A stretch of DNA of 14,221 nucleotides from Pseudomonadota bacterium (GTDB lineage Bacteria; Pseudomonadota; Alphaproteobacteria; Sphingomonadales; Sphingomonadaceae), in contig JAEWCK010000118.1 in assembly GCA_023390675.1 (NCBI GenBank), forward strand, positions 1-14,221, read 5' to 3'. Under the pieces are notes generated by a model. That model made no database searches and had not been told where the DNA came from. It was given only the letters and a program-made list of their open reading frames with translations. A program made the translations under genes and the position numbers. Shown here piece by piece: positions 12,212-14,221 of the stretch. Position 1 is the stretch's first letter. Each line of letters opens with the position of its first letter.

Positions 12212-13789
12212 ATGCCCAAAGTCCTGATCAGCGACAAAATGGACCCCAAGGCCGTCGAGATCTTCCGCGCGCGCGGAGTCGAGGTGGACGAGATCACCGG
12301 CAAGACCCCCGACGAATTGAAGGCGATCATCGGCCAGTATGACGGCCTCGCGATCCGCAGCGCGACCAAGGAGACCAAGGATGTGCTCGAGCACGCCAAG
12401 AACCTCAAGGTCGTCGGCCGCGCCGGGATCGGCGTCGACAATGTCGACATTCCCGCGGCCTCGGCCAAGGGCGTAGTCGTCATGAACACCCCCTTCGGCA
12501 ATTCGATCACCACCGCCGAGCACGCGATCGCGCTCATGTTCGCGCTCGCCCGCCAGCTCCCCGAGGCCGACGCCTCGACCCAGGCCGGCAAGTGGGAGAA
12601 GAACCGCTTCATGGGGGTCGAGCTGACCGCCAAGACGCTGGGGCTGATCGGCGCGGGCAATATCGGCTCGATCGTCGCCGAGCGCGCATTGGGGCTCAGG
12701 ATGAAGGTGGTCGCCTACGATCCCTTCCTCACGCCTGAGCGCGCGATCGAGATCGGCGTCGAGAAGGTGAACCTCGACGACCTGCTCCTGCGCGCCGACT
12801 TCATCACGCTCCACACGCCGCTGACCGACCAGACGCGGAACATCCTCAGCCGCGAGAATCTGGCGAAGACCCGCAAGGGCGTGCGGATCATCAATTGCGC
12901 GCGCGGCGGCCTCATCGACGAAGCGGCGCTCAAGGAAGGGCTCGAGAGCGGCCATATCGCCGGCGCGGCGCTCGACGTGTTCGCGACCGAGCCCGCGCAC
13001 GAGCATCCCTTGTTCGGCGTGCCGAATTTCATCTCGACCCCGCATCTCGGCGCCTCGACCACCGAGGCGCAGGTCAATGTCGCGATCCAGGTCGCCGAGC
13101 AGATGGCCGATTTCCTCGTCTCGGGCGGCGTCACCAACGCGCTCAACATGCCGAGCCTCTCCGCCGAGGAGGCGCCGCGGCTCAAGCCGTACATGGCGCT
13201 CGCCGAGAAGCTCGGCTCGCTTGTCGGCCAGCTCGCGCACGGCGCGCTCGGATCGATCTCGATCGAAGTCGAGGGCGCCGCCGCCGAACTCAACCAGAAG
13301 CCGATCACCGGCGCGGTGCTCGCCGGGCTGATGCGCGTCCATTCGGACACGGTGAACATGGTCAACGCGCCCTTCCTCGCGAAGGAGCGCGGGCTCGACG
13401 TGCGCGAAGTGCGCCACGAGCGGGAAGGCGATTACCACACGCTGGTGCGCGTGACCGTCGGCACGCAGGCGGGTGACCGCTCGGTGGCGGGAACGCTGTT
13501 CGGCAACCAGGCGCCGCGCCTCGTCGAGCTGTTCGGGATCAAGGTCGAGGCCGATCTCGCCGGCCACATGCTCTACATCGTCAACGAGGACGCCCCTGGC
13601 TTCATCGGCCGGCTCGGCACCGCCTTGGGCGAGGCGGGGGTCAACATCGGCACCTTCCACCTCGGCCGGCGCGATGCGGGCGGCGAGGCGGTGCTGCTGC
13701 TCTCGGTCGACGAGGAAGTGGACGAAGCGCTCCTCGCCACGGTCCGCGCGCTCCCCGGCGTGAAGACCGCAATGGCGCTGAAGTTCTGA
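12212..13789 (+). CDS. serA: D-3-phosphoglycerate dehydrogenase, long ACT-containing form
   Basis: SerA oxidises 3-phosphoglycerate to 3-phosphohydroxypyruvate with NAD, the first step of serine synthesis. From the ATG at 12212 the product is 525 residues, typical of the long form. It has split catalytic domains around an NAD-binding Rossmann domain (G147-A-G-N-I-G152). Catalytic residues are R231 (NCARGG), E260 (ATEP) and H278 (PHLGAS). An allosteric intervening domain spans about 320-450, and a C-terminal ACT domain about 455-525 (LYIVNEDAPGFIGRLG), which usually senses serine. GGAG eight bases upstream supports this start over an in-frame ATG at 12164 that lies inside the palindromic repeat. 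It is probably co-transcribed with serC. The inverted repeat seven bases after the stop may act as its 3' structure. Confidence 0.96.
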   Translation: MPKVLISDKMDPKAVEIFRARGVEVDEITGKTPDELKAIIGQYDGLAIRSATKETKDVLEHAKNLKVVGRAGIGVDNVDIPAASAKGVVVMNTPFGNSITTAEHAIALMFALARQLPEADASTQAGKWEKNRFMGVELTAKTLGLIGAGNIGSIVAERALGLRMKVVAYDPFLTPERAIEIGVEKVNLDDLLLRADFITLHTPLTDQTRNILSRENLAKTRKGVRIINCARGGLIDEAALKEGLESGHIAGAALDVFATEPAHEHPLFGVPNFISTPHLGASTTEAQVNVAIQVAEQMADFLVSGGVTNALNMPSLSAEEAPRLKPYMALAEKLGSLVGQLAHGALGSISIEVEGAAAELNQKPITGAVLAGLMRVHSDTVNMVNAPFLAKERGLDVREVRHEREGDYHTLVRVTVGTQAGDRSVAGTLFGNQAPRLVELFGIKVEADLAGHMLYIVNEDAPGFIGRLGTALGEAGVNIGTFHLGRRDAGGEAVLLLSVDEEVDEALLATVRALPGVKTAMALKF

Positions 13790-13796
13790 ATCCTGT

Positions 13797-13839
13797 AGCC
13801 CTCTCCCCTCCGGGGAGAGGGTTGGGAGAGGGGCAGTGC
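13797..13839 (+). repeat. Left 43-base inverted repeat flanking the DUF559 gene
   Basis: The repeat contains a strong hairpin: CCCTCTCCCC (13799-13808) pairs with GGGGAGAGGG (13812-13821) over a three-base loop. TTGGGAGAGGGGCAGTGC follows. It matches the reverse complement of 14179-14221 at 42 of 43 positions; the only difference is at 13811 (C here, T in the other copy read inverted). It holds the GTG start of the DUF559 frame and the purine run GGGAGAGGGG that would serve as its Shine-Dalgarno. Confidence 0.93.
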
Positions 13840-14221
13840 CAAAGGTCGACGGGGAGTTGCTCGCGCGTGCCAAGGCCATGCGCAGCAATCCGACGCCGAC
13901 CGAGGCCGCAATGTGGCGCATCCTGCGGGCCAGGCAGTTCGAGGGCGTCAAATTCGCTCGTCAGGTGGTGATCGCGCCGTATATCGCCGATTTCGTTGCG
14001 CGGTCTTACAAGCTGATTGTGGAGATCGATGGCGATACGCATGCGCTATGCGAGCCTAAGGATGCGCGGCGTACAGCCTGGCTGGAAGGGCAGGGATATC
14101 GCGTGGTTCGGTTCACCAATTACGAAGTGGGCAGCAATCTGGAAGGGGTGGCGCATGCCATTGGCGCGGCATTTTACCGCACTGCCCCTCTCCCAACCCT
14201 CTCCCCAGAGGGGAGAGGGCT
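13836..14221 (+). CDS. DUF559 / Vsr-like endonuclease-domain protein (3' end beyond window)
   Basis: From a GTG at 13836 the frame is open for 128 codons to the window edge. Residues 8-115 match DUF559 (COG2852), relatives of very-short-patch-repair and PD-(D/E)XK nucleases. The N-terminal helix is PTPTEAAMWRILRARQFEG. The core is FARQVVIAPYIADFV with D52, then KLIVEIDGDTH with E63-x-D65, and the C-terminal helix is AWLEGQGYRVVRFTNYEV. The candidate active-site residues look intact. An internal ATG at codon 15 would cut off the start of the domain, so GTG is preferred. Both ends are made from the flanking repeats: start codon and Shine-Dalgarno from the left, and the tail APLPTLSPEGRG from the right. 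No biological role is established for such small DUF559 proteins to my knowledge. Confidence 0.82.
   Translation, partial: MPKVDGELLARAKAMRSNPTPTEAAMWRILRARQFEGVKFARQVVIAPYIADFVARSYKLIVEIDGDTHALCEPKDARRTAWLEGQGYRVVRFTNYEVGSNLEGVAHAIGAAFYRTAPLPTLSPEGRG
14179..14221 (-). repeat. Right 43-base inverted repeat flanking the DUF559 gene
   Basis: This is the reverse complement of the repeat at 13797-13839 with one mismatch. It contains the hairpin CTCTCCCC/GGGGAGAG. Being at the very end of the window, it may extend further. The DUF559 frame reads through it without a stop, which adds Pro/Leu/Ser/Gly-rich residues to the C-terminus. Confidence 0.92.

Larger units (their letters stand above)
13797..14221 (+). 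mobile_element. Candidate repeat-bounded DUF559 nuclease cassette
   Basis: A 425-base unit consists of 43-base near-identical inverted repeats enclosing a single small nuclease-like gene. It sits seven bases after the serA stop. By hand count, 240 internal bases are about 59% GC, against about 69% in a 240-base stretch of serA. Terminal inverted repeats plus foreign-looking composition suggest insertion. The right boundary coincides with the window end, so target duplications and empty sites cannot be examined. The family is not a known transposase, so any mobility might need help in trans. Confidence 0.35.

Noticed and set aside
11942..13951. 669-codon open frame on the minus strand
   Set aside because: It is antisense to serA and the DUF559 gene. 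Its Arg/His/Glu/Ala-rich composition is typical of high-GC shadow frames, and serA has all its catalytic motifs.
1..14221. CRISPR arrays, tRNA or rRNA genes, insertion-sequence transposases
   Set aside because: No regularly spaced direct repeats, cloverleaf-like sequences, rRNA segments or transposase motifs were seen on either strand. This was by eye, so a small atypical RNA gene could be missed.

Overview
The window reads as chromosomal core DNA from an alphaproteobacterium, most likely Sphingomonas or a close relative in Sphingomonadales. The evidence is high GC (about 69% by hand count over 240 bases of serA), the DciA-DsbA-SMC cluster divergent from mutY, the alphaproteobacterial type of SerC, a membrane-anchored class I cytochrome c, and intergenic palindromes with a GCGAAAGC core. 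The organism call is inference from gene content and order. Coding density is very high, and no gene-free stretch exceeds about 180 bases.

Layout. Bases 1-1569 (minus strand) hold dciA (replicative helicase loader), a DsbA-like thiol-disulfide lipoprotein and the start of smc (chromosome condensation), which runs off the left edge. Only 28 bases away, mutY starts on the plus strand. It forms a tightly overlapping run with an exported serine hydrolase and nudC (bases 1598-4748). The nudC stop overlaps the stop of a convergent four-helix membrane protein (4745-5248, minus), which is preceded by a small XRE-type regulator (5263-5505, minus). An 18-base palindrome over the likely regulator promoter suggests autoregulation. 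A single-helix zinc-ribbon-like protein of unknown function follows (5685-6326, plus), facing pheA (prephenate dehydratase, 6343-7233, minus). A membrane-anchored cytochrome c (7337-8008, plus) ends at a clear intrinsic terminator and converges on a minus-strand group: a LOG-family protein, an extensin-like lipoprotein and a sterol-desaturase-family membrane enzyme (8095-10807).

On the right, serC and serA (10957-13789, plus) encode steps 2 and 1 of phosphorylated serine synthesis. The serC leader folds into tandem hairpins, the last of which covers the ribosome binding site. This fits the known alphaproteobacterial serC leader RNA. An 80-base nested palindrome separates serC from serA, and a diverged relative lies at 9713-9780.

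The most interesting structure is at the right edge (13797-14221). A small DUF559 / PD-(D/E)XK nuclease-like frame is bracketed by two 43-base inverted repeats differing at one base. The frame takes its start codon and Shine-Dalgarno sequence from the left repeat and reads through the right one. It is also less GC-rich (about 59%) than its neighbour. It looks like a compact repeat-bounded nuclease cassette, but mobility cannot be shown from one copy.
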